Below the pieces are notes generated by a model, which was given only the letters and a program-made list of their open reading frames with translations, made no database searches and was not told where the DNA came from. The position numbers and the translations under genes are program-made. A stretch of 48,103 nucleotides of DNA from Bacteroidales bacterium (lineage in GTDB: Bacteria; Bacteroidota; Bacteroidia; Bacteroidales; UBA932), in assembly GCA_017454265.1 (NCBI GenBank), contig JAFTDJ010000037.1:1-48103 (forward strand), written 5' to 3'. Positions 26,446 to 34,284 of this stretch are shown one piece after another; within the stretch, counting starts at the first letter, position 1, and each line of letters begins with the position of its first letter.

Positions 26446-26852
26446 AAATAGCTGTAGATTTCGACGGCACGATAGTCGAACATAAATACCCAGAGATAGG
26501 CAAGGAGAAGCCCTTTGCCATCCAGTGCCTGCGCCAGCTGCAGCAGGAGGGGCACCTGATTATCCTTTGGACATCCAGGGAAGGAGAGCTCCTGGAGCAG
26601 GCGGTTGCCTTCTGCCACGACCGGGGGCTTGATTTCTATGCCGTCAACTGCAACCAGCCGGAAGACGCCCTTTTCAAAAGGGACTCTTCCAAAGTGATAG
26701 CGGACGTATATATAGATGACCACAATCTGGGAGGCATTCCCGACTGGAACGAGATATACGATATGATAGGCACTATGCGGGAAGAAAGGCACGCCAGAAG
26801 GCAGCGCCGCTCGCTCCTTGGCCGGCTTGGCCTCTTTCATAAGCAGAAATAG
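26442..26852 (+). CDS. BT0820-like HAD hydrolase
   Basis: A 136-aa minimal HAD phosphatase with motif I as VDFDGTIVE at residues 4-12, motif II-like ILWTSREGELL and an acidic motif IV-like region (ADVYIDDHNLGG). No cap domain. Such proteins are frequent at the end of Bacteroidota capsule loci; the substrate is unknown, perhaps a sugar phosphate. It overlaps the wzc stop by four bases and is the last intact gene of the operon. Confidence 0.88.
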   Translation: MKIAVDFDGTIVEHKYPEIGKEKPFAIQCLRQLQQEGHLIILWTSREGELLEQAVAFCHDRGLDFYAVNCNQPEDALFKRDSSKVIADVYIDDHNLGGIPDWNEIYDMIGTMREERHARRQRRSLLGRLGLFHKQK

Positions 26853-27063
26853 ATGAAAGTGAATACGCTAGGCCCAAAAACAATAGACATAAGCGAATGG
26901 TCCCTGAAAGGAGAAGGCCTGTTTGGAAGCGTATATGAATCTGACAGGCACCCCGGCGTGATTCTTAAGCTGAACTATTCTGGCCCAGATTCCGGATCCT
27001 CACACCTGCCTTCATGGTGACTTTACCACGGGAAATCTGATTACTGATGGAAAGGACAGCTGA
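26853..27063 (+). pseudogene. Decayed small-molecule/LPS-kinase-like gene
   Basis: ATG at 26853, right after the HAD stop, opens a frame with a kinase N-lobe: the glycine loop GEGLFGSVYES and a V-I-L-K lysine. That frame stops at 27018-27020 after 55 codons. From about 26980 a different frame reads I-P-D-P-H-T-C-L-H-G-D-F-T-T-G-N-L-I, a kinase catalytic loop with the H-G-D and the metal-binding Asn, and stops at 27061-27063. So roughly the middle of the N/C-lobe linker is deleted with a frame change, and the activation segment and C-lobe are missing. It looks like a TIGR02172/aminoglycoside-kinase-type gene that once closed the operon. The end overlaps the PAP2 ORF start. Confidence 0.7.
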
Positions 27064-27988
27064 CGGCAACACTTTTTTCTTCCCATGGGAAGTACAGCTC
27101 ATGGAATGGCTGCAGTCTCACATCGGCGACGCAGGCATCTCGCTGTTTTCTTTCTTTTCCTTGTTTGGAGAGGAACTTCCGCTCATCCTGGTTATCGGTT
27201 TCGTTTATTGGAGTTATGACAAGAAACTGGGCCGGTCGATCGGGCTGATTGCCCTGATGGGGCTCATCTGGAGCACAATGCTCAAAAACATCGCCCTTCG
27301 CCGCAGGCCTTACTTCGACCATGAGAATATTAAAATCCTGCGTGTGGTAGAGCCCGAGGCCGACATCTACGACATCTCGGCCCAAGGCTATTCTTTCCCC
27401 AGCATTCATTCCGACAACGCCGTGACGGTGTTCGGCTCACTGGCCATCAACCTGCGCAAGCACTGGATAACAGTGATTGCCATTGTGATACCGCTGCTCA
27501 CAGGCTTTTCACGAATTGTGGTAGGCGCGCACTACCCTACCGATGTGCTGGGTGGCTGGCTGGTGGGGTTACTCAGTGTGGCACTGGTTTTCATGCTTCA
27601 AAACAAGGTGAAAAACACGCTTGTGCTCTACGGCATCCTGCTGCTTACCGCCCTTCCGGGCTTTTTCTTCTGCACAAGTGCAGATTACTTCACTGCGATG
27701 GGCTTGTTGATGGGTTTCATGGGCGCCACGCTTCTGGACGATCATTGCGTGCATTTCAAAAATACGCGGAAGCCCCTCTTCATGGCCGCCCGTCTGTTGG
27801 GGGGACTGGTAGTTTATATTGTACTGAATACCGCGCTCAAACTTCCTTTCCCGGAGGAATTCCTTTCCGGCGGCTCAACGGCCGCGCTGCTGGTGCGATG
27901 TGCGCGATATGCAATCGTCGCCTTTGTGGACTTCGGCGTATATCCCTTACTGTTCAAGTTTGAACCCGCCAATCGTAAAAGAACCTGA
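27047..27988 (+). CDS. PAP2 superfamily membrane phosphatase
   Basis: A 313-aa polytopic protein with all three PAP2 motifs: K80-x6-R87-P88, PSIHS (118-122) and SR155-156 to H162 with D166. It should dephosphorylate a lipid phosphate or pyrophosphate, such as undecaprenyl pyrophosphate, on the periplasmic side; that would recycle the carrier used by the polysaccharide operon, but the substrate is inferred. The first codons overlap the kinase remnant, so ATG 27101 (MEWLQSH) is an alternative start. It is followed by an intrinsic terminator. Confidence 0.88.
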   Translation: MERTADGNTFFFPWEVQLMEWLQSHIGDAGISLFSFFSLFGEELPLILVIGFVYWSYDKKLGRSIGLIALMGLIWSTMLKNIALRRRPYFDHENIKILRVVEPEADIYDISAQGYSFPSIHSDNAVTVFGSLAINLRKHWITVIAIVIPLLTGFSRIVVGAHYPTDVLGGWLVGLLSVALVFMLQNKVKNTLVLYGILLLTALPGFFFCTSADYFTAMGLLMGFMGATLLDDHCVHFKNTRKPLFMAARLLGGLVVYIVLNTALKLPFPEEFLSGGSTAALLVRCARYAIVAFVDFGVYPLLFKFEPANRKRT

Positions 27989-28011
27989 TAGCCTAAGCTG
28001 CTCCAAGTGAG

Positions 28012-28647
28012 CTAAGCAAGTGGTTTTCTTCTCGAGGGCGACACTGGCAAAAGCCAGTCGGTCGTCCTCGTTTTTTGTGTGTCGGAGAGAAAACGGTCAA
28101 CATTCAACATTTTGGGCTGCAGGAAGTTTTGCCATAAAAAGGCCAGGCCGTAATCGGGGGCCAGGGCCAGCGCCTTGTTCACAAAGGCCTCGCAATTGCG
28201 GTCGTCCCCCATCTCATAGTGGCAACGGGCCATATTGGTGGCGATCATTGCGTTGCGGTTGTCCTGCTTCCAGGCCACATTCAGGTAATGCAGGGCGCTG
28301 CCGTACTTACGCTGTTTCATCAGGCACGCGGCGTAGTTCATGCACACCAGCGGATGAGCGTACAGCTCAGCCGCTGCCGCGGGCAAAGTCCATCTCTCCG
28401 TCGGCGTCATTCTGCAGATTCAGGAAAATGGCTGTCTGCTCCTTGCGCACGCTCACATACCACCCGCCATCGGCCTGGATCCACACCGTATAAGCGGCGG
28501 GCAGTTCGGCCGATGCCTTCAGGTTGTCGGCCGCCGTGCCTTGCGACTGGGTGATTCCGGAGCCGACGCCTCCGTTTTGTCCTGCGCCCGGGCCGAAATA
28601 GCCGTCAACAAGAAAAACAGGGCGATGGCGACCAACCGCGTTGACAT
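28012..28647 (-). pseudogene. Secreted TPR-like protein, frameshifted
   Basis: ATG at 28645-28647 starts a good signal peptide (MSTRLVAIALFFLLTAISA, A-R-A cleavage before Q) but the frame stops after 42 codons. The next part continues in another frame (ending about 28395, with DNLKASAELPAAYTVWIQ and GGWYVSVRKEQTAIFLNLQN), and the original frame resumes at about 28400 with TPR-like helices (LYAHPLVCMNYAACLMKQ, YGSALHYLNVAWKQ). Two compensating shifts would restore about 210 residues. They may be real mutations or assembly errors. The last 15 or so residues overlap the PAP2 terminator, so the original C-terminus may have been replaced. Confidence 0.6.
28033..28076 (+). terminator. Intrinsic terminator after PAP2 gene
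   Basis: A long hairpin: CGAGGGCGAC (28033-28042) pairs with GTCGTCCTCG (28061-28070), with one G-T wobble, and inside it ACTGGC pairs with GCCAGT around an AAAA loop. Six T follow at 28071-28076. It lies 45 bases after the PAP2 stop, in the right orientation, and overlaps the 3' end of the minus-strand TPR frame. Confidence 0.85.
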
Positions 28648-28686
28648 ACAGAGCTAACAGAATGGCGATTTCCTGTCAACGCGGTT
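28634..28686 (-). promoter_or_regulatory. Hairpin leader covering a start codon
   Basis: AACCGCGTTGAC at 28634-28645 and GTCAACGCGGTT at 28675-28686 are perfect 12-bp inverted repeats with a 29-base loop. In the minus-strand transcript the start codon of the frameshifted TPR gene lies at the loop/3'-arm border, so the stem could restrict translation. Confidence 0.45.
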
Positions 28687-28699
28687 AAGTGAGAATGAG

Positions 28700-29428
28700 T
28701 CATTTCGCAATCTTTTTATAGTGTTTCCATGCGAGGGTGGCGTAACAGTAGCGGCGGGTGCGGGCCGATGGAATGAGCGCGTAATGGAAGCGCTTCTCCC
28801 GGGCATGTTCCCGCAGCCGGTCCATGTCACCGTAGCCCGGGGCGGCCCAGACGCAGCCGCGATTGTAGGCGGTGGCGGCCAGGCGCACCTGCTCTTCCAA
28901 GGGCAGGGTCTCCAGGCCGTCCTGCGTGTGCTCTCCTTTTTTATTATAGGAACCGTAGCTGGCATAGAGCAGCCGAAGGAACACGCCCACGTAAATCACC
29001 TGCCACTCTTCTTTTTGCAGGCGGGCAATGCGTACGCGGCGCGCCGTGGCATTATCGGCTGTGTCGAACCAAAGCTCGTATTGCCGGGCCAGGCCGCTTC
29101 GCATCCAGGCTTTTTCCAGTTCTTCCACAAAGGACGGTTTCATCTGGAAAAGTCCGATGGAAAAGTCCGGCCCGCCACCGGTGGTGATGTAGGTGCCGTA
29201 ATTGGCGGCGGTTTCCATCAGGTCCTGCAGTTTGTGATAACGCTCTACCTCCGGCCACACCACCGCTTCCGCAATGAGGGGGTCTACGTCGAAAGAGCGC
29301 CAGACATCATACCAGTCAGCGCCCCCGGAAGAGGGCGCTGATGACAGGAACAGACTCAGTATTAAAGCTTGTAAGTACAAAGCACAAGTTGATATTTGCC
29401 GCTTTCGGTAGTAACGGCATAAAGCCAC
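28700..29428 (-). CDS. Secreted lysozyme-like/SLT-type protein
   Basis: A 242-aa protein with a basic start, a hydrophobic stretch (LYLQALILSLFLSSAPS) that looks like a signal peptide, and a domain with AEAVVWPEVERY, GPDFSIGLFQMKPSF and RLAATAYNRG. These correspond in order to the catalytic-Glu helix, the G-L-x-Q-M/I motif and the A-x-x-A-Y-N-x-G motif of lysozyme/SLT folds, so a peptidoglycan-cleaving role is likely. The ATG at 29428 lies within the upstream gene's 3' end (67-base overlap); no better start is visible after that gene's stop. Confidence 0.65.
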   Translation of the reverse strand: MALCRYYRKRQISTCALYLQALILSLFLSSAPSSGGADWYDVWRSFDVDPLIAEAVVWPEVERYHKLQDLMETAANYGTYITTGGGPDFSIGLFQMKPSFVEELEKAWMRSGLARQYELWFDTADNATARRVRIARLQKEEWQVIYVGVFLRLLYASYGSYNKKGEHTQDGLETLPLEEQVRLAATAYNRGCVWAAPGYGDMDRLREHAREKRFHYALIPSARTRRYCYATLAWKHYKKIAK

Positions 29429-31203
29429 TGGATTTTGTCCGGGAAGGCCTTCCAGGCGTGGGGCTGGAAGATTTCATCGCCCTCCGGCAATGCGATATAA
29501 CCACCTTCTCCATTGAAAGTTACAGTGCGGAGACCATCCTGAGAGGTCCAACTGCCGCCGCTAGCTGCCGCGCCCTGCTTCATTTCGCCGAGTTCCTTGA
29601 TTCTTTTGTCGGAAAGGCGTGTCCAACTGCCGCCGCTGAACTGATACACTTCACCGCATTCATTGGATGCGAAAATGTACTTTCCGGCAGCAATCTCGTC
29701 GAAATGCGAAGAACCGAAAACCGAAAACTCAGGAAACCATGCATGTCCGCAGCCGGGCACCGTGGACAAATCCAGTTCACGTACAATCTCTTCATTGTAC
29801 ATCGGCGGATACTCACAGGGGAACTCGCTGTAGGCTTCAGCCAGGATGTCACCTGCCGAAATCACCACATTCAGCGGCATACGCCAAAGGGCACATTCCG
29901 GTATGAGTTCGTCGGCCACGGCCTGACGGTTCAGTTTGATGAGTTCGGACATGTTGGCTTTCATCTTGTCAAAGCGTTTCTGGACATCTGTGGCCCACAC
30001 CTTGGCGGCACGTTCGCGATAGGTCCGTATAATCTGCAACGCCTCCTGATACAGGGGGTTATACACGGAAGCGTCGCCAGTCGAATAAATTTTTTCTTTG
30101 AGTGCAAGCAGCTTCTTGCGGTCTGCCGCAGCAAACTTGGCGTCTACGGCGCCGTCTTCCACGAACAGCAGTTTCTGCATCTGAGCGAAGTAGGCAGCCA
30201 TCTTCTGCTCCATCTGGGCAATCTGCCCCATCATACTGCCCATATTTCCGATACTGGAGGCCTTCATGGTAGCTTCGCGGGTCTCGGCCTGCATGCGCTT
30301 CTCAAAGGCCTCGGCCTCTTTCTTGAAGGCAGGATTCTTGGCCGACTGTTCCTTCTGGTAAGCCTGGGACTTCTTTTGGATGGCAGCCATTTCGGGGCAT
30401 TCTTTATCCGGGTTGGAGCTGCGCATCTGCGCGCGGCTGGCAGCCTTCATCTCGGCGGCGGTAACGCCCATATACTTCTTGATGTCGGCGGCGTTGCGAT
30501 CGAATACCTGGTCCAGGGCCGAGATATTTCTGTCGGCCATCATGGCCACGGCGTCGGCCTCGGACATGTTTTCGTATTGTGAAGCCATATTCTCCAGGGA
30601 GTTAACATCCATGTCGCCCAGCAATGCCTTCTGCATCTTTTCCTCCAGCCGCTTCTTTTCGGCATCGGGAAGGTTCTCGTCCTGAAGCATATCAATTTCG
30701 GCAGGGGTGAGGCCGAAGAGGTCAGAGAGCATCTTGTTGGCTTTTTCCCTATACATAAGAGTTTGCTCGTCCTCGCAAGTGGTATCCTCGTTCAGTTCCT
30801 CCGCCCGCAGGGTCACCGCTTTGATGGCCTTGTAGTAGGCAATATGGTTTTCCTCGGTGGGATGTGCCAGCTCGGAAGGAGAAGGCACAGCCGGGAATTC
30901 ATTCATCAGCGGGATGGGGAATTTGGCCGATGAGGGGGTCACCGGGCCGTCCCAGCCAAAGGTGCTGGCGCGACGTGGCGGCAGGGCCTGCTCTCCGGTG
31001 ACGGCCTGAGGGGTATTTCCTTGGCCTGCCGAAGCGAGTGCTTCCGACGCCGACTCATCCGGAACTTCGAAGCCCAACGCGTTGCCAACCTTATTGCCAA
31101 CGGCTTGTTCGGCCTTTTCTTTCAGTTTGTTAAGAAAGCTCTGAGCCTGGGCGCCCGCGGACAGCAGCATCAACGCTGCTATTGTAATCAGTATTTTCTT
31201 CAT
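29362..31203 (-). CDS. Secreted helical protein, function unknown
   Basis: A 613-aa exported protein: signal peptide MKKILITIAALMLLSAGAQA, then an amphipathic helix (QSFLNKLKEKAEQAVGNKVG), a long charged helical middle with Met/Gln/Lys-rich stretches (about 200-400, likely coiled coil), and a compact C-terminal part rich in Trp, Gly and aromatic strands (GGSWTRLSDKRI, GGSWTSQDGLRTVTFNGEGG). I do not recognise the family. The post-signal helix is shared with the OmpA-domain protein encoded 41 bases upstream, so the two probably work together in the envelope. Confidence 0.75.
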   Translation of the reverse strand: MKKILITIAALMLLSAGAQAQSFLNKLKEKAEQAVGNKVGNALGFEVPDESASEALASAGQGNTPQAVTGEQALPPRRASTFGWDGPVTPSSAKFPIPLMNEFPAVPSPSELAHPTEENHIAYYKAIKAVTLRAEELNEDTTCEDEQTLMYREKANKMLSDLFGLTPAEIDMLQDENLPDAEKKRLEEKMQKALLGDMDVNSLENMASQYENMSEADAVAMMADRNISALDQVFDRNAADIKKYMGVTAAEMKAASRAQMRSSNPDKECPEMAAIQKKSQAYQKEQSAKNPAFKKEAEAFEKRMQAETREATMKASSIGNMGSMMGQIAQMEQKMAAYFAQMQKLLFVEDGAVDAKFAAADRKKLLALKEKIYSTGDASVYNPLYQEALQIIRTYRERAAKVWATDVQKRFDKMKANMSELIKLNRQAVADELIPECALWRMPLNVVISAGDILAEAYSEFPCEYPPMYNEEIVRELDLSTVPGCGHAWFPEFSVFGSSHFDEIAAGKYIFASNECGEVYQFSGGSWTRLSDKRIKELGEMKQGAAASGGSWTSQDGLRTVTFNGEGGYIALPEGDEIFQPHAWKAFPDKIQWLYAVTTESGKYQLVLCTYKL

Positions 31204-31212
31204 AGTGATGTA

Positions 31213-31240
31213 AGATTTCTCGACTTCGCTCGAAATGACA
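31213..31240. repeat. Half copy of a REP-like dispersed element
   Basis: The 28 bases in the short gap between the two secreted-protein genes have the form AGATTTCTCGA-CTTCGCTCGAAATGACA, which contains TCGA...TCGA symmetry and resembles one arm of the 81-bp palindrome at 47337-47417 (TGTCAT...GAGCG...AGAATCT type). Confidence 0.5.
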
Positions 31241-31243
31241 GGA

Positions 31244-32668
31244 TTATCTCTTCACAAATTCCACCCTGCGGTTCTTGGCACGGCCTTCATCCGTGCTGTT
31301 GGAGGCGATGGGCGCATGGGAGCCCTTGCCAACGGCCGTAAGACGGGCCGAAGCAATCCCCTGCTCAACGAGGGCGGCTACAATGGCCTCGGCGCGTTTC
31401 TGGGACAGTGGATCGTTAACCTTGTCGGAGCCGGTGGCGTCGCAGTGGCCCTGCACCTCGAACTCAAGACCGGGATTCTCGTGCATAAGCTTGGCAATAC
31501 GGTTAATCTCCACCATGGACTCGGGCTTGAGGTCGGCCTTGCCCACTTCAAAGGTGATGGCGTAGGTAATGATTTTGCCCTCTGAAGCCAGGCGGTCATA
31601 GAGCGGAACGGCGCCCTTGGCCAGGCGGAAGTTGGAGATACCGCTGTAACGGTAGGCGCTACTGCTGCGGAACCGCAAATAAGCAGGTGCGGCCGCAACC
31701 GGAATATTGATGATGCGCTGGCCGTTGATATAGCCTTTGAACGCGCGCTTGTTGAAGGAGTAGGCAAAGTGGTTCCACTCTCCGGCCTTCAGGGGGTTGT
31801 CCTTGCCGTTATAATCGGAGAAGTTCTCGCTCAGGCCCAGTTGCTCCTGGCCCTGGATTGCGCCCCCGTCAGGTTTGTTCATTCCCCAGCCTATGCTGGC
31901 GGAACCGTCTTCCCTGTAGTTGAACCACACGTGACCGACTTCTCCGTCGGCAACGTCATAGTCCGTGTTGGCATTGCCGAACTGGAGATCAAGCACAATA
32001 GCCGATTCCCAGGCCTCCTGCGCCTCCGAGATTGGAGCAAGATATAAGTCGTATTCGACGGTAAAAACATCGGGCAGGAAGGCGAGTTTGTCCTTCATCA
32101 GGGGAAGGACAACGCCCTGACCTTCGTCGGTGAAGGCCAGCACCTTACGGCCTTCAATCTCGGCCACCTCGGCATAGCCGTCCAGAAGATCCCAGTGGGA
32201 CGGGAATTCGCCCAGCTGCTCACCGGCAAAGTCGTCTTCAAAGAAGATTTCATCGCCGGGGATGAAATCGCTCTTGGCATAGGCCGATGATACCTGCTTT
32301 TTGGGAGCGGGCTTTACGGCAGCCTGCTCAGAAGGTGCTGTCTGCGTGCCTGGCCTGGGAGCATCGCACTCGCTGCAGCGGGGACCGGTGTTGCCTTTCT
32401 TGTAGCATTCGGGACAGGTCCAGCCGGCGGCGCCGGTCTGGGCCTCGGCGGAATTTACATCTTCGGCAGGCTTGACCTCATCGGCCTTCTTGTTCTTTTT
32501 GCCGGACTTGCCGTCCAGGACGTCACTTACGCCTTTCTCTATCTTTTCCCCGATTTTGTTTTCCACGGCGTTCTTGGCCCTTTCCCCAAGGTTTTTGAGG
32601 AGGCTCTGACCCTGCGCCGGGGCACACAGCAGCGACAACGCTGCAATCGCTACAGTAATCTTTTTCAT
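31244..32668 (-). CDS. Secreted Cys4-ribbon, LamG-like, OmpA-domain protein
   Basis: The ATG at 32668 gives a normal signal peptide (MKKITVAIAALSLLCAPAQG); ATGs at 32677 and 32692 are alternatives that add an acidic N-terminus. After the signal come an amphipathic helix (QSLLKNLGERAKNAVENKIG), a Lys-rich linker, a ribbon with two C-x2-C pairs (CPEC...CSEC, ten residues apart), a Pro/Ala linker, a jelly-roll domain (FFEDDFAGEQLGEFPSHWDL...) and a C-terminal OmpA domain (ITFEVGKADLKPES, GHCDATGSDKVN, RAEAIV, RAKNRRVEFVKR). The last binds peptidoglycan in known homologues. A zinc-ribbon-like module on the exported side is unusual. It is downstream of the LuxR gene with a 37-base gap. Confidence 0.82.
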   Translation of the reverse strand: MKKITVAIAALSLLCAPAQGQSLLKNLGERAKNAVENKIGEKIEKGVSDVLDGKSGKKNKKADEVKPAEDVNSAEAQTGAAGWTCPECYKKGNTGPRCSECDAPRPGTQTAPSEQAAVKPAPKKQVSSAYAKSDFIPGDEIFFEDDFAGEQLGEFPSHWDLLDGYAEVAEIEGRKVLAFTDEGQGVVLPLMKDKLAFLPDVFTVEYDLYLAPISEAQEAWESAIVLDLQFGNANTDYDVADGEVGHVWFNYREDGSASIGWGMNKPDGGAIQGQEQLGLSENFSDYNGKDNPLKAGEWNHFAYSFNKRAFKGYINGQRIINIPVAAAPAYLRFRSSSAYRYSGISNFRLAKGAVPLYDRLASEGKIITYAITFEVGKADLKPESMVEINRIAKLMHENPGLEFEVQGHCDATGSDKVNDPLSQKRAEAIVAALVEQGIASARLTAVGKGSHAPIASNSTDEGRAKNRRVEFVKR

Positions 32669-32705
32669 AAAAGCCATTTCTTGATTTTCCATAATCTAAA
32701 CAGTT

Positions 32706-32921
32706 TTACAGTATTCCGTATTGAATAGCTTTCCTTACCACTTCTGCCGAAGTAGATGCGTCAAATGTATCCAGAAGGCGTTTGCGGTACCATTTTACGG
32801 TTTCGGGCTTAAGGCCCACTTCCTTTGCGATATCGGCAGTCCTTACTCCGTCGGCAATAAGGCGGATGATATTGCGCTCCTGATAGGAAAGTAGGATACC
32901 CTTGTTATCTTCTGCGGACAT
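32706..32921 (-). CDS. Minimal LuxR-type HTH regulator
   Basis: ATG at 32919-32921 gives 71 aa that are almost entirely a GerE/LuxR helix-turn-helix: LSYQERNIIRLIADGVRTAD, IAKEVGLKPETVKWYRKRLL. There is no receiver or sensor domain, so the signal must come from elsewhere. The open frame continues upstream to 32993 but that part lacks coding character. It is divergent from the TPR-LuxR protein and precedes the two secreted-protein genes on the same strand, so it may control them. Confidence 0.75.
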   Translation of the reverse strand: MSAEDNKGILLSYQERNIIRLIADGVRTADIAKEVGLKPETVKWYRKRLLDTFDASTSAEVVRKAIQYGIL

Positions 32922-32977
32922 AGCTTGTATTCTTTCGACAAATTTCGCGTTAATATATGTAAAAAACACCACGCAAA

Positions 32978-33003
32978 AGGGTGGCGCTACCACCCTAAAG
33001 GGT
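32978..33003. promoter_or_regulatory. Dyad in divergent LuxR intergenic region, operator candidate
   Basis: AGGGTGG (32978-32984) and CCACCCT (32990-32996) form a perfect 7-bp dyad with a 5-base spacer; a third half-site, AGGGT, follows two bases later. It lies between the two divergent LuxR-type genes, upstream of the -33 element at 33034. Confidence 0.5.
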
Positions 33004-33033
33004 TAAAACGGCATATTTCAAATCCGTAAATTG

Positions 33034-33064
33034 TTGTATCAGGACCCGATTTCGTTTATCTTTG
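33034..33064 (+). promoter_or_regulatory. Promoter of the TPR-LuxR gene
   Basis: TTG at 33034-33036, a 20-base spacer and TATCTTTG at 33057-33064 match the Bacteroidota consensus. The ATG at 33070 is five bases after the -7 box, so the transcript would be leaderless or nearly so. Confidence 0.75.
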
Positions 33065-33069
33065 TAGTT

Positions 33070-34284
33070 ATGAGAAAGACTCTGACCCTTCTCGTGGCTC
33101 TCGCCTTTTCGCTTGCCGCCATGGCCTACAATGACCACCGCGGCCACAACCTGGATTCCTTGGAACGCGCCGTGGCTCGCTGGACGCCAGATGCCATAGA
33201 CAACGCTTCTGAAGAAGAACTGACGGATCTGAACATGGCCTACCGGGCGCTCATGCTGGGATACAACCAGATTAACGCAGAAAAGAGCATGTTCTACGCC
33301 CGGAAGGCCCTCTACATCAGCCGTCGGCAGCACTGGGAACTTGCCAATGCCGATGCCTATAAATACATCGGCCAGCATTTCTGGGCCCGGGAGCAGTATG
33401 ACAGCGCGCTGGTCTATTATGAAAAGGGATTGGAATGCATTGACAAGATGGAGGCCGGAGCCACTTCCCCCTCCCGCCCGGACGGCTATACCCAGTTGGA
33501 CCTTGACGATATGCGGAGTGCCCAGTTCGGGGCCATCGGCAACCTCTACAATAGTATGGTAGACATCCCCCGCGCCATGGACTTTTACGCCACGGCCGGG
33601 GCCCTATTTGAAAAAAACGGCTGGTACACCAGCAATTCGGTTCTCTATTATAACATTGGTGAGACCTGGCTGGAACAAGGAGACCTGAAAGCCGCCGAAA
33701 AGGCCTATGCAAAATCCCTGGATTATGCCACGGCGGCCAGCGACTCGCTATGGGTGGCCGTAGCCAAGAAGGGGTTGGGGCGGTTGTATATGACGCGCGG
33801 GAAAACAACGAAGGCCCTTAAATACCTCCATGAGGCCGATGAATACTTCTCCGTACACGACAAGGAGGAGGCCGTCTCCCGCAAGGAGAACTTTGAATAC
33901 ATGTCCCTGGCCCTGGATGAGCAACGTAAGACGTTGTCTTGGCTCCTTGCGGGGCTGGTTCTCCTGCTGCTGCTCTCTGCCGGCGTGGTTCTGCTGTTGA
34001 GCCGCCTCCGCCGCAGCCGGAAGGTGCAGGAGGAGACTGCCCAAATTATGGAAGAAACTCTGCAGGAAATAGGGCCGGCCCCTTCCGGGGTCATTCAGTT
34101 GTCGGACCGGGAAAAGGATATTCTGGACCTCCTTTCCAAAGGTTATACGGCACCGGACATCGCCGAGGCGCTTGGGCTCAGCAATGAGACCATCCGCTGG
34201 TACCGCAAAAAACTCATTGCCAAGCTGGACGTTTCCAATACGGCAGAGCTCATCAGCACCGCCAAGGATCGTGGGCTCATATAA
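33070..34284 (+). CDS. TPR membrane regulator with C-terminal LuxR HTH
   Basis: The start at 33070 gives a signal peptide (MRKTLTLLVALAFSLAAMA) and 404 aa; the open frame upstream to 33031 overlaps the promoter. Residues about 30-270 contain TPR repeats (DSALVYYEKGLECI, AEKAYAKSLDYATAA, LKYLHEADEYF), followed by one membrane segment (about 290-312) and a cytoplasmic LuxR HTH (about 344-400, LSDREKDILDLLSKGYTAPD, IRWYRKKLIAKLDVSNTAEL). Periplasmic TPRs joined to a cytoplasmic HTH would allow one-component sensing across the membrane. The HTH is clearly related to the 71-aa LuxR protein next door (both have W-Y-R-K-K/R-L and a Thr/Ser-rich tail). Confidence 0.87.
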   Translation: MRKTLTLLVALAFSLAAMAYNDHRGHNLDSLERAVARWTPDAIDNASEEELTDLNMAYRALMLGYNQINAEKSMFYARKALYISRRQHWELANADAYKYIGQHFWAREQYDSALVYYEKGLECIDKMEAGATSPSRPDGYTQLDLDDMRSAQFGAIGNLYNSMVDIPRAMDFYATAGALFEKNGWYTSNSVLYYNIGETWLEQGDLKAAEKAYAKSLDYATAASDSLWVAVAKKGLGRLYMTRGKTTKALKYLHEADEYFSVHDKEEAVSRKENFEYMSLALDEQRKTLSWLLAGLVLLLLLSAGVVLLLSRLRRSRKVQEETAQIMEETLQEIGPAPSGVIQLSDREKDILDLLSKGYTAPDIAEALGLSNETIRWYRKKLIAKLDVSNTAELISTAKDRGLI

